Origin: Planctomycetota bacterium
Lineage (GTDB): Bacteria > Planctomycetota > Phycisphaerae > WQYP01
DNA length: 36,421 nt
NCBI GenBank assembly: GCA_021790385.1
Contig: JAJYDW010000038.1
Span: 1-36,421 of the forward strand
Direction of reading: 5' to 3'
Under the pieces are notes generated by a model. It was given only the letters and a program-made list of their open reading frames with translations, did not search any database and was not told where the DNA came from. The position numbers and the translations under genes are program-made. Positions 16,580-25,214 of this stretch are shown here, in pieces (position 1 is the first letter of the stretch; every line of letters begins with the position of its first letter).

Positions 16580-17392
16580 TTAATCTGTTGCTGCGGCGAC
16601 CGAGCCTCCATGGCGCTGGGACCATGGCCGGAATCGGGCCACGCCACGCCTGGTGGCCTTCACAAATGCCGCGAACTCCTGAATTTCCGGTACCACCGCC
16701 AGTTCCACCGGTAATTCGTCCATCGCCCGGGCCAGCGGCACACCCGCACGTGTACGATATATCCAGCGGAACATTTCACGCAGGGCGTTTTGACTTTTCC
16801 GGCTCATACCTGAACGGCGCAATCCCACCGCATTGAGCTGCGTAACCACATTAATAGTCATGGCAATGCAAAATGGCGGAATATCCGTGTTGTGAGCGGA
16901 GACATTGCTGATCATGGCCAACCGGCCTACGCGACAATGCTGATGCACTGCGCAATTGCCGCCGATAATCGCATTATCCTGTACCACCACATGGCCCGCC
17001 AGCAGCGCCCCGTTGACCAGCGTTACACGATTGCCCACGCAGCAATTATGGCCCACATGGCTGGCCACCATCAGAAAGCAATGCGAACCGATAACCGTAT
17101 TGCCTCCGGTGCCCCGATGCACCGTCACATTTTCACGGAATATATTTTCGTCACCGATGACCACCCCGCCTTGATTTTGGAATTTAACATCTTGCGGAAT
17201 ATCACCAAGAACGGCAAAACTGTGAACCCTGTTGCCGCGGCCCATGACCAGAGGTCCGATGATTCTGGCGTGGGGGTGAATGGTGCAGCCGGGGCCGATG
17301 GTAACCGGGCCTTCAATAATGACATTCGGGCCGACGCTTACCGTGGCATCCAGCTTCGCCGCAGGATCAATCATGGCGGTGGAATGAATCAT
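16580..17392 (-). CDS. lpxA: acyl-ACP--UDP-N-acetylglucosamine O-acyltransferase
   Basis: LpxA performs the first step of lipid A synthesis in the cytoplasm. The 270-residue protein shows hexapeptide repeats of a left-handed beta-helix from residue 1 (IHSTAMIDPAAKLDATVSVG), the family segment AVLGDIPQDVKF, the catalytic His in FLMVASHVGHNCCVG, and the C-terminal helical domain with VGLRRSGMSRKSQNALREMF. The usual lpxD and fabZ/lpxC neighbours are absent; instead thiE follows after 56 bases. It implies a lipopolysaccharide-type outer membrane. The ATG is supported by homology from the first residues; upstream, GAGG is the only candidate ribosome binding site and lies in a hairpin (separate entry). 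Confidence 0.93.
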   Translation of the reverse strand: MIHSTAMIDPAAKLDATVSVGPNVIIEGPVTIGPGCTIHPHARIIGPLVMGRGNRVHSFAVLGDIPQDVKFQNQGGVVIGDENIFRENVTVHRGTGGNTVIGSHCFLMVASHVGHNCCVGNRVTLVNGALLAGHVVVQDNAIIGGNCAVHQHCRVGRLAMISNVSAHNTDIPPFCIAMTINVVTQLNAVGLRRSGMSRKSQNALREMFRWIYRTRAGVPLARAMDELPVELAVVPEIQEFAAFVKATRRGVARFRPWSQRHGGSVAAATD

Positions 17393-17401
17393 AATTGTTG
17401 C

Positions 17402-17419
17402 TGCCTCAGTTTGGAGGCA
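17402..17419 (-). promoter_or_regulatory. hairpin covering the candidate lpxA ribosome binding site
   Basis: On the lpxA strand, TGCCTC, a six-base loop and GAGGCA form a perfect 6-bp stem ten bases upstream of the ATG. The GAGG that could pair with 16S rRNA is in the 3' arm, so the stem could dampen translation. The spacing of GAGG to the ATG (11 bases) is rather long. Confidence 0.35.
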
Positions 17420-17599
17420 CTCCTTCTAAGTCGCCCGGATATATTAGCAATCGGTTAGCTCAAATGCACGAGTCCAGAGGCTGCAATTTCGACCGCGACG
17501 GAGGTCACTGGCATTCGCCCGCAGTTGCCGGTAATATTTTCGCTTTGATCTAGAGTGGGTCATTGGCCCTGGTCTGGTCTTAGATATGAGGGTACTCTG

Positions 17600-18502
17600 A
17601 TGCGATTTGCGGCTGCTCGCTTCCCATTCGCTGCGGCAATTCCGATGATTGTCGGGTGGGGACTGGTTCTCCTGCCGACGGTGGCCGGAGCCAAGAGCTT
17701 GTCCTACCCTGCCGTGGCTCAACCGCGCCGCGATGTGATCCTGGCCTTTGCTCGTCCGGGCGTCGTGGCTGCCATGCCCGTTCGGCGTGGATCTGCGGTT
17801 CGGGCCGGTCAATTGCTGGTTTCCCTGAACACGTCGCGCCAGATCTTACGTATGCGTATCGCCAAGCTGACAGCAGAAAGTACCCTCAAGGTACAGGCTG
17901 CGGACGCCCAACTCCGCCACGACGTGGTTGATTTACAACAAACGCAATGGGCCTTTACACAAAAAGCGGCGACCGCCTTTGAATTACAACGTGCGAAACT
18001 CAAAGTTACCATTGCCCGGCTTTCGCTGGCCCTGGCGGACCTGAAACATAAAAATGACCTGCTTGAATACAGTCTGGCTCAATTGGCCGTTCGTCGTCGA
18101 CAGATTCGGGCCCCTTTCGCCGGCATTATTGAGGTTCGCTACACGCACGTCGGGCAGTCCGTCAACGCCTTTCAAAAAGTACTGCGGCTTGTACAAACTA
18201 CGGCTTTCAAGATTCATGTGCCCGTGCCATTGGCCGTGGCCATAAAACTCCGCATTGGCGAATCGGCGATGGTCCGGTTTGCCACAGGCGGGACGGCCGT
18301 GGGTAAAATAAACGGCATTGCCAGTGTTGCTGATTCGGCCAGCGGCACACTGCTGGTGCACGTGCAAGTGCCCAACCCCAATCATCTGCCGGCCGGCCAG
18401 CAGGTCAGCGTGCGTTTCCCGGCGACAGAATCGGCGGAAACCTCCAACCAGCGGCATGAGACGTCCCGGGCTACCGTCGGAGTCAACAAGGTCGCCAACT
18501 AG
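17600..18502 (+). CDS. periplasmic adaptor protein, HlyD/RND membrane-fusion type
   Basis: Residues 1-31 form a signal peptide (hydrophobic stretch around AAAIPMIVGWGLVLLP, ending AGA). Then comes half of a lipoyl-like domain (RPGVVAAMPVRRGSAVRAGQLLVSL), an alpha-helical hairpin (about residues 85-165, rich in Leu/Ala/Gln), the second lipoyl half (IRAPFAGIIEVRYTHVGQSV) and a beta-barrel domain. At 300 residues it is short for the family and seems to lack a membrane-proximal domain. Start at an ATG with GAGGG eight bases before; an upstream in-frame ATG lacks this. It leads a tandem of adaptor, GAF-adaptor and TolC-like genes and is divergent from lpxA. Confidence 0.85.
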   Translation: MRFAAARFPFAAAIPMIVGWGLVLLPTVAGAKSLSYPAVAQPRRDVILAFARPGVVAAMPVRRGSAVRAGQLLVSLNTSRQILRMRIAKLTAESTLKVQAADAQLRHDVVDLQQTQWAFTQKAATAFELQRAKLKVTIARLSLALADLKHKNDLLEYSLAQLAVRRRQIRAPFAGIIEVRYTHVGQSVNAFQKVLRLVQTTAFKIHVPVPLAVAIKLRIGESAMVRFATGGTAVGKINGIASVADSASGTLLVHVQVPNPNHLPAGQQVSVRFPATESAETSNQRHETSRATVGVNKVAN

Positions 18503-18552
18503 ATTTCAACCCGGTGCAAGAATCCGCCGAGGCTCACAATAAGGAAGCATCC

Positions 18553-20010
18553 ATGGATGCCCGTACAAACCAGAACCAGCCGGTGCTGCACATTGCCGTT
18601 TCGCAGGATTCGTTGGATCAATTGCAAGCCCGAGTCGCAACCGCAGAAGCCAAAGCGATGAATCTTTCCAAAGCGGCTGAAGTTATTGCGGCAACGGCCT
18701 CCAGCGAACGTTTTATGTCCCTGGCCATGGCCGTGTGTAATAAGATCGCCTCGCAGTGGCAGGCCACGCGGGTTTCGCTGGGCATGTTGCGTGGCCGAAC
18801 GGTGCGACTTCTGGCTATGAGTCAGACTGAACGCATCCTGCGAAAAATGCAACTGGTGCAGAATCTGGAAACAGCCATGGAGGAATGTTTCGACCAGGAT
18901 TGTGAAATTATTTTCCCCGCGCCACCCGGGGCCACCTACGTTACCCGATGTACCGCCCGGCTGGCCGCCGGGGAAAGCCCGCGAGCAATCTACGCATTGC
19001 CGATTCGTCGTGACACGGTGATGGGTGTCCTGCTGCTGGAATTGCCGCCGGAGCGTTCGCTTTCAGCCAACGACATCAGGGCGCTCCGACTGACATTGGA
19101 CCTGGTTTCGCCGCGGCTCGTTGACCTGTACCGCCATGATAAGTGGTTTGGCGCACGCTGGGCGCAAAGCAGCCGCGCTATGCTCGCCCACATTGTAGGT
19201 CCTCGCCATACTTGGGCTAAGCTCACGGCCGTTGTGGCCGCGGCACTGCTGGCCTGGGTTTGCCTGGGTATAGGCACGTTCCGCATCAGTGCGCCCTTTA
19301 CGCTTGAGCCTGTTCGACAGGCCATGGTCATCGCTCCATTTAACGGTTACATCAAGGCGGTTTTTGTACATCCGGGAACGCAGGTGGTGGCAGGCCAAAC
19401 GGTGCTGGCCGAATTGCACACTGCCCGGCTACGCGATCAATTGGCGGCAGCGCAGGCCAAGCTGTCTGCTTACCGGAGGCAGGCAGACATCGCACAAGGC
19501 CGCGGCAAATTTGCCGATGTGGAGATCGCCGATGACGGTGTTAATGCCGAGCAAGCTCGGGTGCGACTGCTGGCCCAGCGCATTGTGCTGGCTACCATTC
19601 GTTCGCCGATCAGCGGCACGGTGCTTTCTGGACGGCTGCAACGCCGAATCGGATCGCCGGTAAAACTGGGCCAAACGCTTTTTAAAGTGGCTCCGCTGAC
19701 GCCGCTGCTGGCCAGGGTACGTGTATCCGATTCCGATATTCTTTACGTACAGCCGCGGCAACATGGCCGGCTGGTAACCGCATCCTATCCGGGAATAGAG
19801 ATTCCATTTCAGGTGGTGCGCATTGATCCGCTGGCCACCATCCACCGCAAGCAAAATGTTTTTGACGTCCGCGCGGTTCTGCTGAAAACCCCGGTCTGGC
19901 TGCGGCCGGGAATGGAAGGCACCGCACGCATCCATATTGGACACCGCCACTATATCTGGATATGGACCCGCAGCCTGATTGACTTTCTGCGTATGAAACT
20001 TTGGCTGTGA
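18553..20010 (+). CDS. membrane-bound adaptor with cytoplasmic GAF domain (GAF-HlyD)
   Basis: The 485-residue protein has a helical N-terminus (residues 15-50), a GAF-like sensory domain (about 50-195, e.g. WQATRVSLGMLRGRTVRLLA and YALPIRRDTVMGVLLLELPP), one membrane helix (about 223-243), then a HlyD-type adaptor: first lipoyl half VIAPFNGYIKAVFVHPGTQV, a short helical hairpin, second half LATIRSPISGTVLSG, and a beta-barrel ending RPGMEGTARIHIG. The GAF domain would sit in the cytoplasm and the adaptor in the periplasm, so export may be tied to an intracellular signal. AAGGA before the ATG at 18553 decides the start over an upstream GTG. It follows the first adaptor after 50 bases. Confidence 0.82.
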   Translation: MDARTNQNQPVLHIAVSQDSLDQLQARVATAEAKAMNLSKAAEVIAATASSERFMSLAMAVCNKIASQWQATRVSLGMLRGRTVRLLAMSQTERILRKMQLVQNLETAMEECFDQDCEIIFPAPPGATYVTRCTARLAAGESPRAIYALPIRRDTVMGVLLLELPPERSLSANDIRALRLTLDLVSPRLVDLYRHDKWFGARWAQSSRAMLAHIVGPRHTWAKLTAVVAAALLAWVCLGIGTFRISAPFTLEPVRQAMVIAPFNGYIKAVFVHPGTQVVAGQTVLAELHTARLRDQLAAAQAKLSAYRRQADIAQGRGKFADVEIADDGVNAEQARVRLLAQRIVLATIRSPISGTVLSGRLQRRIGSPVKLGQTLFKVAPLTPLLARVRVSDSDILYVQPRQHGRLVTASYPGIEIPFQVVRIDPLATIHRKQNVFDVRAVLLKTPVWLRPGMEGTARIHIGHRHYIWIWTRSLIDFLRMKLWL

Positions 20011-20021
20011 GAAATTGACGC

Positions 20022-21848
20022 ATGATGCTGAACCACCGGGCACTCAAAACCAACCGATCATCCTTGCGGCTGGCAACTGCGAATCGCTTAGCGAGGGCGA
20101 TCCGACATCTCGGCGCTGCGGCACTGGGTATGCTGGCAGCTTGCGGTATGGCCGCGTGCGCCTCGCCTTTTGGCACAGCAGGCGGCGATGGCAGTGGGCA
20201 GGGACTCTACCGGAGTATTCTGGCCCATGATCTAGCCGACGGCCGACTGTTGACCCAACCCTCGGTGATGCCGGTCGATCAGGGTGTACATGAAATGCCG
20301 GCAACCGCGGTCAACAACGCGGATGCCGCGGTGATACCGACGACGACGCAAAGCGGCGCGGCGGTGACGTTACACTCTCACCCGCCATCGACATCCATGA
20401 CCTTGCGGCAAGCTATTGAAGATGCCCTGAGTCACAACCTGTCCATTAAAATTCAAGCCTACGTGCCATCTATTTCACAAACTCGGATTATTCAGGCTCA
20501 GGCGGCTTTTGATCCATCTTTGGTGAGCAGCGTGCAGTATCAGCATCTCAATGAGCCTACACCGTTTCCATCCACGCTGGGCGGATCATTTCCCATAGGC
20601 ATAAACAATGAAGATCAATTGCAAAGCCAGATAGGAGTCAAGAAACTGCTCTCCACCGGCGGTACGGTTTCACTAACCAGCTCCGACAATTATCAGGACT
20701 TTCACAGTTCATCCGGTTTGCCGCCGGACATTAACCCCTCGCACACAGCCGATCTGGGAATTGAACTTAAGCAACCGCTGCTGCGCGGGTTTGGTGTTAC
20801 CGTTAATCACGCTGATATTTATATCGCCCGTAGAAACCAACAGATAGCCCTGTCTGACTTTCGCAGGGAAGTGATCCGCATTGTAGCCCGGGTGGAACGG
20901 ACCTATGTTCAACTCAATCAGGCCCGCACGGAAGTACGTATAGAAGAACAATTGCTCCGCCATTCCCGTCGCACGCTCCAGCGACTGCGCACACGTCTGC
21001 ACATGGACGTGGACAGCGTGCAGATAAGTCAGGCCAGAGCGGCCGTGGACCTGGCTCAATACGGTCTGGTCTCCGCAGAGCGACAAACCGGCGATCTCTC
21101 CGAAAAGCTCAAGGCATTGCTCAATGATCCGGCATTTCCGGCTGGCCCGGGCCCGGCCATTAAAACCGCCAACAAGCTGGTGGCCGAGCCTCTGGCATTT
21201 GATTTGCACCATGATATTGCCACCGCCCTGGCCCAACGTGGAATCATGCGCCGAGACCGCATGAATATTGAAAAGGACGGCATCCGCCAGGCGGTTGCCA
21301 AAAATGCACTGCTGCCCAAGGCGAATCTGATTGCCGCTACCGATTCTTCGGGGTTATCGATGAATGGCAGCCTGCCTGGAGCATTTCGCCAGGCCATTAC
21401 CAGCCCCAATTTCGGTTTCAGCGTCGGGTTGAATGTGGATATTCCTCTGGGCAATCGCGCCGCCCGCGCCGCGTTGTACCGTCGGCGGCTGTTGCGACGG
21501 CAGGCGCTCACGCAGATGCTTAAAGACGCGCAAAATATCGCCCGCGATATTGCCAGCGATCTCATCGATCTTACCGCCGATTGGAGTCAAATTCGTGTGG
21601 CCCGGAAACGACGGCTTTCTGCAGCGATGGTTCTCCGCGGATTGAAGGTGGAAGAGCTTTCAGGCCATGCCCTTAGCCCTACTTTCCTGCAACTGCAGCT
21701 TAATGCCCAGGACAACCTGGCCGAGGCGCAAATCGCACAATCCGCGGCTGTCGCGGCATATAACCTGGATTTGGTTCAATTTGAACGCGATAAGGGTACC
21801 CTCCTGGAGTTTGACCGGGTAGCCATCTCGCCGGCAGGAAGTCAATAG
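20022..21848 (+). CDS. TolC-family outer-membrane efflux lipoprotein
   Basis: The N-terminus is a lipoprotein signal with hydrophobic core LGAAALGMLAAC; the lipidated Cys is 41 or 46. A variable Thr/Ala/Asp-rich stretch of about 80 residues follows. From residue about 126 the outer-membrane efflux repeat begins (MTLRQAIEDALSHNLSIKIQ), with beta strands (SSVQYQHLN, GGTVSLTSSDNY), the typical LKQPLLRGFG and long helices; a second half follows from about residue 390. At 608 residues it is longer than usual, due to the N-terminal stretch. It should form the outer-membrane channel served by the two adaptors; the start is 11 bases after the previous stop. Confidence 0.88.
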   Translation: MMLNHRALKTNRSSLRLATANRLARAIRHLGAAALGMLAACGMAACASPFGTAGGDGSGQGLYRSILAHDLADGRLLTQPSVMPVDQGVHEMPATAVNNADAAVIPTTTQSGAAVTLHSHPPSTSMTLRQAIEDALSHNLSIKIQAYVPSISQTRIIQAQAAFDPSLVSSVQYQHLNEPTPFPSTLGGSFPIGINNEDQLQSQIGVKKLLSTGGTVSLTSSDNYQDFHSSSGLPPDINPSHTADLGIELKQPLLRGFGVTVNHADIYIARRNQQIALSDFRREVIRIVARVERTYVQLNQARTEVRIEEQLLRHSRRTLQRLRTRLHMDVDSVQISQARAAVDLAQYGLVSAERQTGDLSEKLKALLNDPAFPAGPGPAIKTANKLVAEPLAFDLHHDIATALAQRGIMRRDRMNIEKDGIRQAVAKNALLPKANLIAATDSSGLSMNGSLPGAFRQAITSPNFGFSVGLNVDIPLGNRAARAALYRRRLLRRQALTQMLKDAQNIARDIASDLIDLTADWSQIRVARKRRLSAAMVLRGLKVEELSGHALSPTFLQLQLNAQDNLAEAQIAQSAAVAAYNLDLVQFERDKGTLLEFDRVAISPAGSQ

Positions 21849-21915
21849 AGGTGCGCCCCTGGCGGACGTTTGGATATCTGATGATCAACGAAGTTGCACC
21901 ACCTAGGAACGTCCA

Positions 21916-22851
21916 TTGAATTCTGCGACATTGTCGTTTAACCCTCGCCTGCGCCGAGAACCTGATGGTTGCATCACCATTGCCGCTCCGGCCAAGCTGA
22001 ACTTGGGATTACGCATCTTTTCGGTCCGCGATGACGGATACCACCCGATTGAATCGTGGTTTGTGCCCATCAGTTTTTACGACACCATCCGCATTATTCC
22101 ACAGGCCGCTTTTGAACTGGTCGTCACGGGCCAGACTGCAGCTATTCCCGAAAAACTGCAGGACAACCTGGTGGGGAAAGCGGCCATTGCCTTGTTTAAG
22201 GCCGCGAAAAAAGAACCGCACGGGCGGATTATGCTGCACAAAATTATTCCACCGGGCGGAGGTTTGGGCGGCGGAAGTTCCGATGCCGCGGCCGCACTGT
22301 TGGCACTCAACGCGGCATTTTCGCTGGAACAATCCATGGCCAGTCTGCAGGCACTCGCCCTGTCGCTGGGCAGTGATGTACCGTTTTTTGTACCATGCCG
22401 GTCCGCCCTATGCCGTGGCCGCGGAGAAATCATGGAGCCTCTGGATTTTCGCCATGCCATCTATGCGGTGCTGCTGATTCCACCACAGGGTGTATCCACC
22501 CGGCTGGTCTATGAACAATTCGACCGATACCCACAACCTGAATTGCGGCCAGCGATGCAATGGCAACAGTTGGCCCAGGCGGCACCCGAAGAAATTAACG
22601 CGAAAATCAGCAATGATCTGGCCGGCCCGGCTTTCGCCATCGCCCCGTGGCTGGATACCTTACGTGCCGAATTGGCACAAGCCGCTGGCCAGCCGATTCA
22701 TTTAAGTGGCAGTGGATCCACCCTCTTTACGCTTTTTGACAGAGGCCCGGCGGCCGCGGTCTTCGCCCGCTTATGCCAACAGCGTTTTGCCCATCGTGTC
22801 AGGACCTTACCGGTACGTATTTATCGACCCCACGAAGTACTTGGGGATTGA
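21916..22851 (+). CDS. ispE: 4-diphosphocytidyl-2-C-methyl-D-erythritol kinase
   Basis: IspE phosphorylates CDP-ME in the MEP route to isoprenoids. The 311-residue GHMP kinase has the substrate strand IAAPAKLNLGLRI with the catalytic Lys, the ATP loop PPGGGLGGGSSDAAAALLAL (about residues 113-132), the conserved LGSDVPFF, and the C-terminal LSGSGSTLFTLF. The start is a TTG, six bases after AGGAAC; the N-terminal 20 residues are a little longer than usual. It lies 67 bases after the TolC-like gene, probably by chance of order rather than shared function, although isoprenoids feed the lipid carrier used by MurJ and GT87. Confidence 0.93.
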   Translation: MNSATLSFNPRLRREPDGCITIAAPAKLNLGLRIFSVRDDGYHPIESWFVPISFYDTIRIIPQAAFELVVTGQTAAIPEKLQDNLVGKAAIALFKAAKKEPHGRIMLHKIIPPGGGLGGGSSDAAAALLALNAAFSLEQSMASLQALALSLGSDVPFFVPCRSALCRGRGEIMEPLDFRHAIYAVLLIPPQGVSTRLVYEQFDRYPQPELRPAMQWQQLAQAAPEEINAKISNDLAGPAFAIAPWLDTLRAELAQAAGQPIHLSGSGSTLFTLFDRGPAAAVFARLCQQRFAHRVRTLPVRIYRPHEVLGD

Positions 22852-22894
22852 ACCATACCGGAGGAAAATCGGCACGGGACAAATCTCACGGCCA

Positions 22895-22908
22895 TAGCCT
22901 GCAGGCTA
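22895..22908. repeat. 14-bp perfect palindrome between convergent genes
   Basis: TAGCCTGCAGGCTA is self-complementary. It lies between ispE and the oppositely oriented oxidoreductase gene, without a loop or T-run, so a protein-binding site is more likely than a terminator. Chance is not excluded. Confidence 0.25.
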
Positions 22909-23014
22909 GTGAAACAACTTGGCAATCCCCTGGCTCCAGCCACAGAGGCCAGCCATGGAAATGACATCCGGCAAAGGCTCTGTCGAACCGTGCGGACCAT
23001 ACGATTTCACACCA

Positions 23015-24043
23015 TCATCGCGATGCCGACAGTATATCCTTCAGTTGCACAACGGTCCCCAACCGACAAGACTCCAAGGCCGCCTGCACCATGGCAAAGC
23101 TGCGAATATTATCCTTACCACTGGTTTCGGGCTGGTCCCCTTCACGAATGGCCCGTCCAAATTCAGTCAGGCTGTAATCCTGTCCGGTAGCAGACAAACC
23201 GGGAACATCGAGGAACCGTCGGGATCGCTCTTTACCCCACGGCAGGCTGGTGGTAAACGTAACGCCCGAATCATCCCAGGCCAAGGATCCCTTGCGGGTC
23301 TGAATTTGCCAGTCTCCATTCCAGGAAGTGGCCAATCGGCGGGCTGTCCAATCACCGCTGTAGCCCAGCACCACACCGTTTTCCATTTCAATGACAGCCT
23401 TGAAGGCGGCATCATGCTTAAATTCCGGCGCACCGGTATGAATACTGCGTACGTAGATGCTCCTGGCTTCCAATCCGGTGATATAGCGCATCAAGTCAGT
23501 ATGGTGAATAGACATGTCCAGCAGAAGCGGATACTGCATGGTTTCACGGAAACTGCCTCGGAAATCCGCCGCCATAGCGAATACAATGTCCGCGTGAACA
23601 AGACGGCCGAAGGCTTTTTTTGCCAGCAGGGTCCGCAGCAGATGAGGAGCAGGATTATTGCGGTAATTCTGGCTCACCATCAAAATCCGCTTATGCAATT
23701 CGGCCTGCCTGACCATGTCCATGGCGCTGGGCATATCTTCCGCAATCGGCTTTTCCACCAGCACATGGGCACCGGCGGACAACGCCTGAACCACCAGCGG
23801 ATGATGCGTTGCCGGTGGAGTTACCACCAGCACGGCATCGGCCTTGACCTTGGCCAAAGCCCGGTCCAATGAAGTAAAACAAAGACTCGCCGGCATAGCC
23901 ACTTTCCGACGGGCGGCTTCCATATTTGCGGAGTTGGGATCCACCAGCGCCGCATGTTCAAATTTTTCATTGCGTTGCACCACTCCCAGCCACCCCCCGC
24001 CAAACCCTCCAACTCCACACTGAATAATTCGCATCGCTTTCAT
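23015..24043 (-). CDS. Gfo/Idh/MocA family NAD(P)-dependent oxidoreductase
   Basis: The 342-residue protein has a Rossmann fold at the N-terminus (MRIIQCGVGGFGGGWLG), the family motif VLVEKPIAED with catalytic Lys98, and SIHHTDLMRYITG in the C-terminal substrate domain. Such enzymes oxidise or reduce sugars, inositols or amino-sugars; the substrate cannot be read from sequence. AGGA nine bases upstream supports the ATG at 24043 over a longer frame. It is divergent from a TIM-barrel sugar isomerase; this pairing is common in sugar or inositol breakdown in planctomycetes, and suggests shared control from the 218-bp gap. No signal peptide is seen. Confidence 0.88.
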   Translation of the reverse strand: MKAMRIIQCGVGGFGGGWLGVVQRNEKFEHAALVDPNSANMEAARRKVAMPASLCFTSLDRALAKVKADAVLVVTPPATHHPLVVQALSAGAHVLVEKPIAEDMPSAMDMVRQAELHKRILMVSQNYRNNPAPHLLRTLLAKKAFGRLVHADIVFAMAADFRGSFRETMQYPLLLDMSIHHTDLMRYITGLEARSIYVRSIHTGAPEFKHDAAFKAVIEMENGVVLGYSGDWTARRLATSWNGDWQIQTRKGSLAWDDSGVTFTTSLPWGKERSRRFLDVPGLSATGQDYSLTEFGRAIREGDQPETSGKDNIRSFAMVQAALESCRLGTVVQLKDILSASR

Positions 24044-24107
24044 TGTGCCGATTCCTATTTTTCTGGATCTTAATACTTCTTTACGCCTGCACCAGCCAAG
24101 GCCGACA

Positions 24108-24191
24108 AACACCAGTGTAATAGCGAGTTCCGGTAGAATCAATGAATTCCTGCGAAGGGAGGTCAGGTAACCAGCGGATTGAACTGGTGTT
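24108..24191. promoter_or_regulatory. paired operator candidate in a divergent promoter region
   Basis: AACACCAGT at 24108-24116 is repeated in inverted form as ACTGGTGTT at 24183-24191, 66 bases away, between the oxidoreductase and isomerase genes. A possible promoter for the isomerase follows (TTGGCG, 18 bases, TACCAT near 24190-24219). Two facing half-sites could bind a regulator that controls both genes. Confidence 0.3.
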
Positions 24192-24261
24192 GGCGTCCAG
24201 TCGCTAATCGTGCTACCATCTCCATAGGCGTTTAATGGTTTTACTAAATGAGGATAAGTTT

Positions 24262-25137
24262 ATGTCACATCAGGATATTCGCATTGGCACACTGGCCCCC
24301 ATGAACAAAGGTGCCGCATATCTCAAGGAGATTTTGCCGCACGGTTTTGAAAGCTTCTCCGTCACCTGCTGGCAACATATAGGTGCTGTGGATGTCGAGC
24401 GAACCGCCAAAGAAATGGTCGAAGCTATCGGTGATCGGGCGGTTATCAGTTCCGTTGGTGTCTTCGGCAACCCTCTGCAGGATGAAGTTACGGCCTGCGA
24501 TTTTGGCCGCCTCATTGATGCCGCCCATCTGTTCAAGTGCAACCTCGTAACCGGTTTCGCAGGAGCTATGGAAGGCAAACCGCTGCCCGAGTCCCTCAAT
24601 CAATTCAAAAAAGTCTGGGGAGAACTCTCCCGACGGGCGGAAGCCAAAGGTGTTCGAATCGCTTTTGAAAATTGCGACATGGGCGGCTGGTGGCATGATG
24701 TACGCTGGAATATCGCCCATTCTCCCACCGCATGGGAGATGATGTTTGACGCGGTGCCTTCTCCGGCCATCGGTCTTGAATGGGAACCCTGCCATCAGAT
24801 GGTTTCTCTCATTGATCCTCTGCCACAGCTTCGCAAGTGGGTGAAAAAGGTCTTTCACGTTCATGGTAAAGATGCAACCGTGGCGTGGGATGTGATACGG
24901 ACCAGCGGCATTCGCGGCGGCCAGCCTTATGTGTGGCATCGCACGCCCGGCTTCGGCGACACCAACTGGACGGATGTTATTTCCATCCTGCGCATGGGCG
25001 GGTTCAAGGGCAGTATTGATATTGAAGGCTGGCATGATCCGGTCTACCGTGAAAATCTGGAAATGACCGGTCAGGTACATGGGCTTAATTATCTCAAGAA
25101 TTGTCGCGGCGGACCGTTTGTCAGCAATCCGAAGTGA
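24262..25137 (+). CDS. sugar phosphate isomerase/epimerase (xylose isomerase-like TIM barrel)
   Basis: The 291-residue protein has the AP endonuclease 2 / xylose isomerase-like barrel. Candidate metal ligands are in RIAFENCDMGGWWHD (Glu), AIGLEWEPCH (Glu/His), VFHVHGKDATV (His) and GSIDIEGWHDPVY (Glu). Family members isomerise or epimerise keto-sugars or inosose. The ATG at 24262 has GAGGA nine bases upstream; an in-frame ATG at 24235 lacks one. It is divergent from a Gfo/Idh oxidoreductase, which supports a joint sugar pathway. Substrate unknown. A large open frame on the opposite strand over the whole gene is a shadow. Confidence 0.87.
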   Translation: MSHQDIRIGTLAPMNKGAAYLKEILPHGFESFSVTCWQHIGAVDVERTAKEMVEAIGDRAVISSVGVFGNPLQDEVTACDFGRLIDAAHLFKCNLVTGFAGAMEGKPLPESLNQFKKVWGELSRRAEAKGVRIAFENCDMGGWWHDVRWNIAHSPTAWEMMFDAVPSPAIGLEWEPCHQMVSLIDPLPQLRKWVKKVFHVHGKDATVAWDVIRTSGIRGGQPYVWHRTPGFGDTNWTDVISILRMGGFKGSIDIEGWHDPVYRENLEMTGQVHGLNYLKNCRGGPFVSNPK

Positions 25138-25214
25138 TAAAATCGCCGCCAACACCACGCGACCAGGGACTTTGCAAAGGTGCCTTGGCTAATCTCTTTG
25201 CCCGGGAACGCCTC

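Noticed and set aside
17440-17520. tRNA-like words (GGTTAGCTC and similar) between lpxA and the adaptor gene
   Set aside because: No acceptor stem, anticodon stem or TTCGA-type loop can be formed at tRNA spacing.
23600-23625. GGCCGAAGGC followed by seven T, terminator-like on the plus strand
   Set aside because: The stem is only three to four base pairs and it lies antisense within the oxidoreductase gene, encoding Lys codons on the sense strand.
24265-25158. 297-residue open frame antisense to the sugar isomerase
   Set aside because: It mirrors the isomerase gene in codon phase, has no ribosome binding site and no family resemblance; the sense protein has clear metal-binding motifs.
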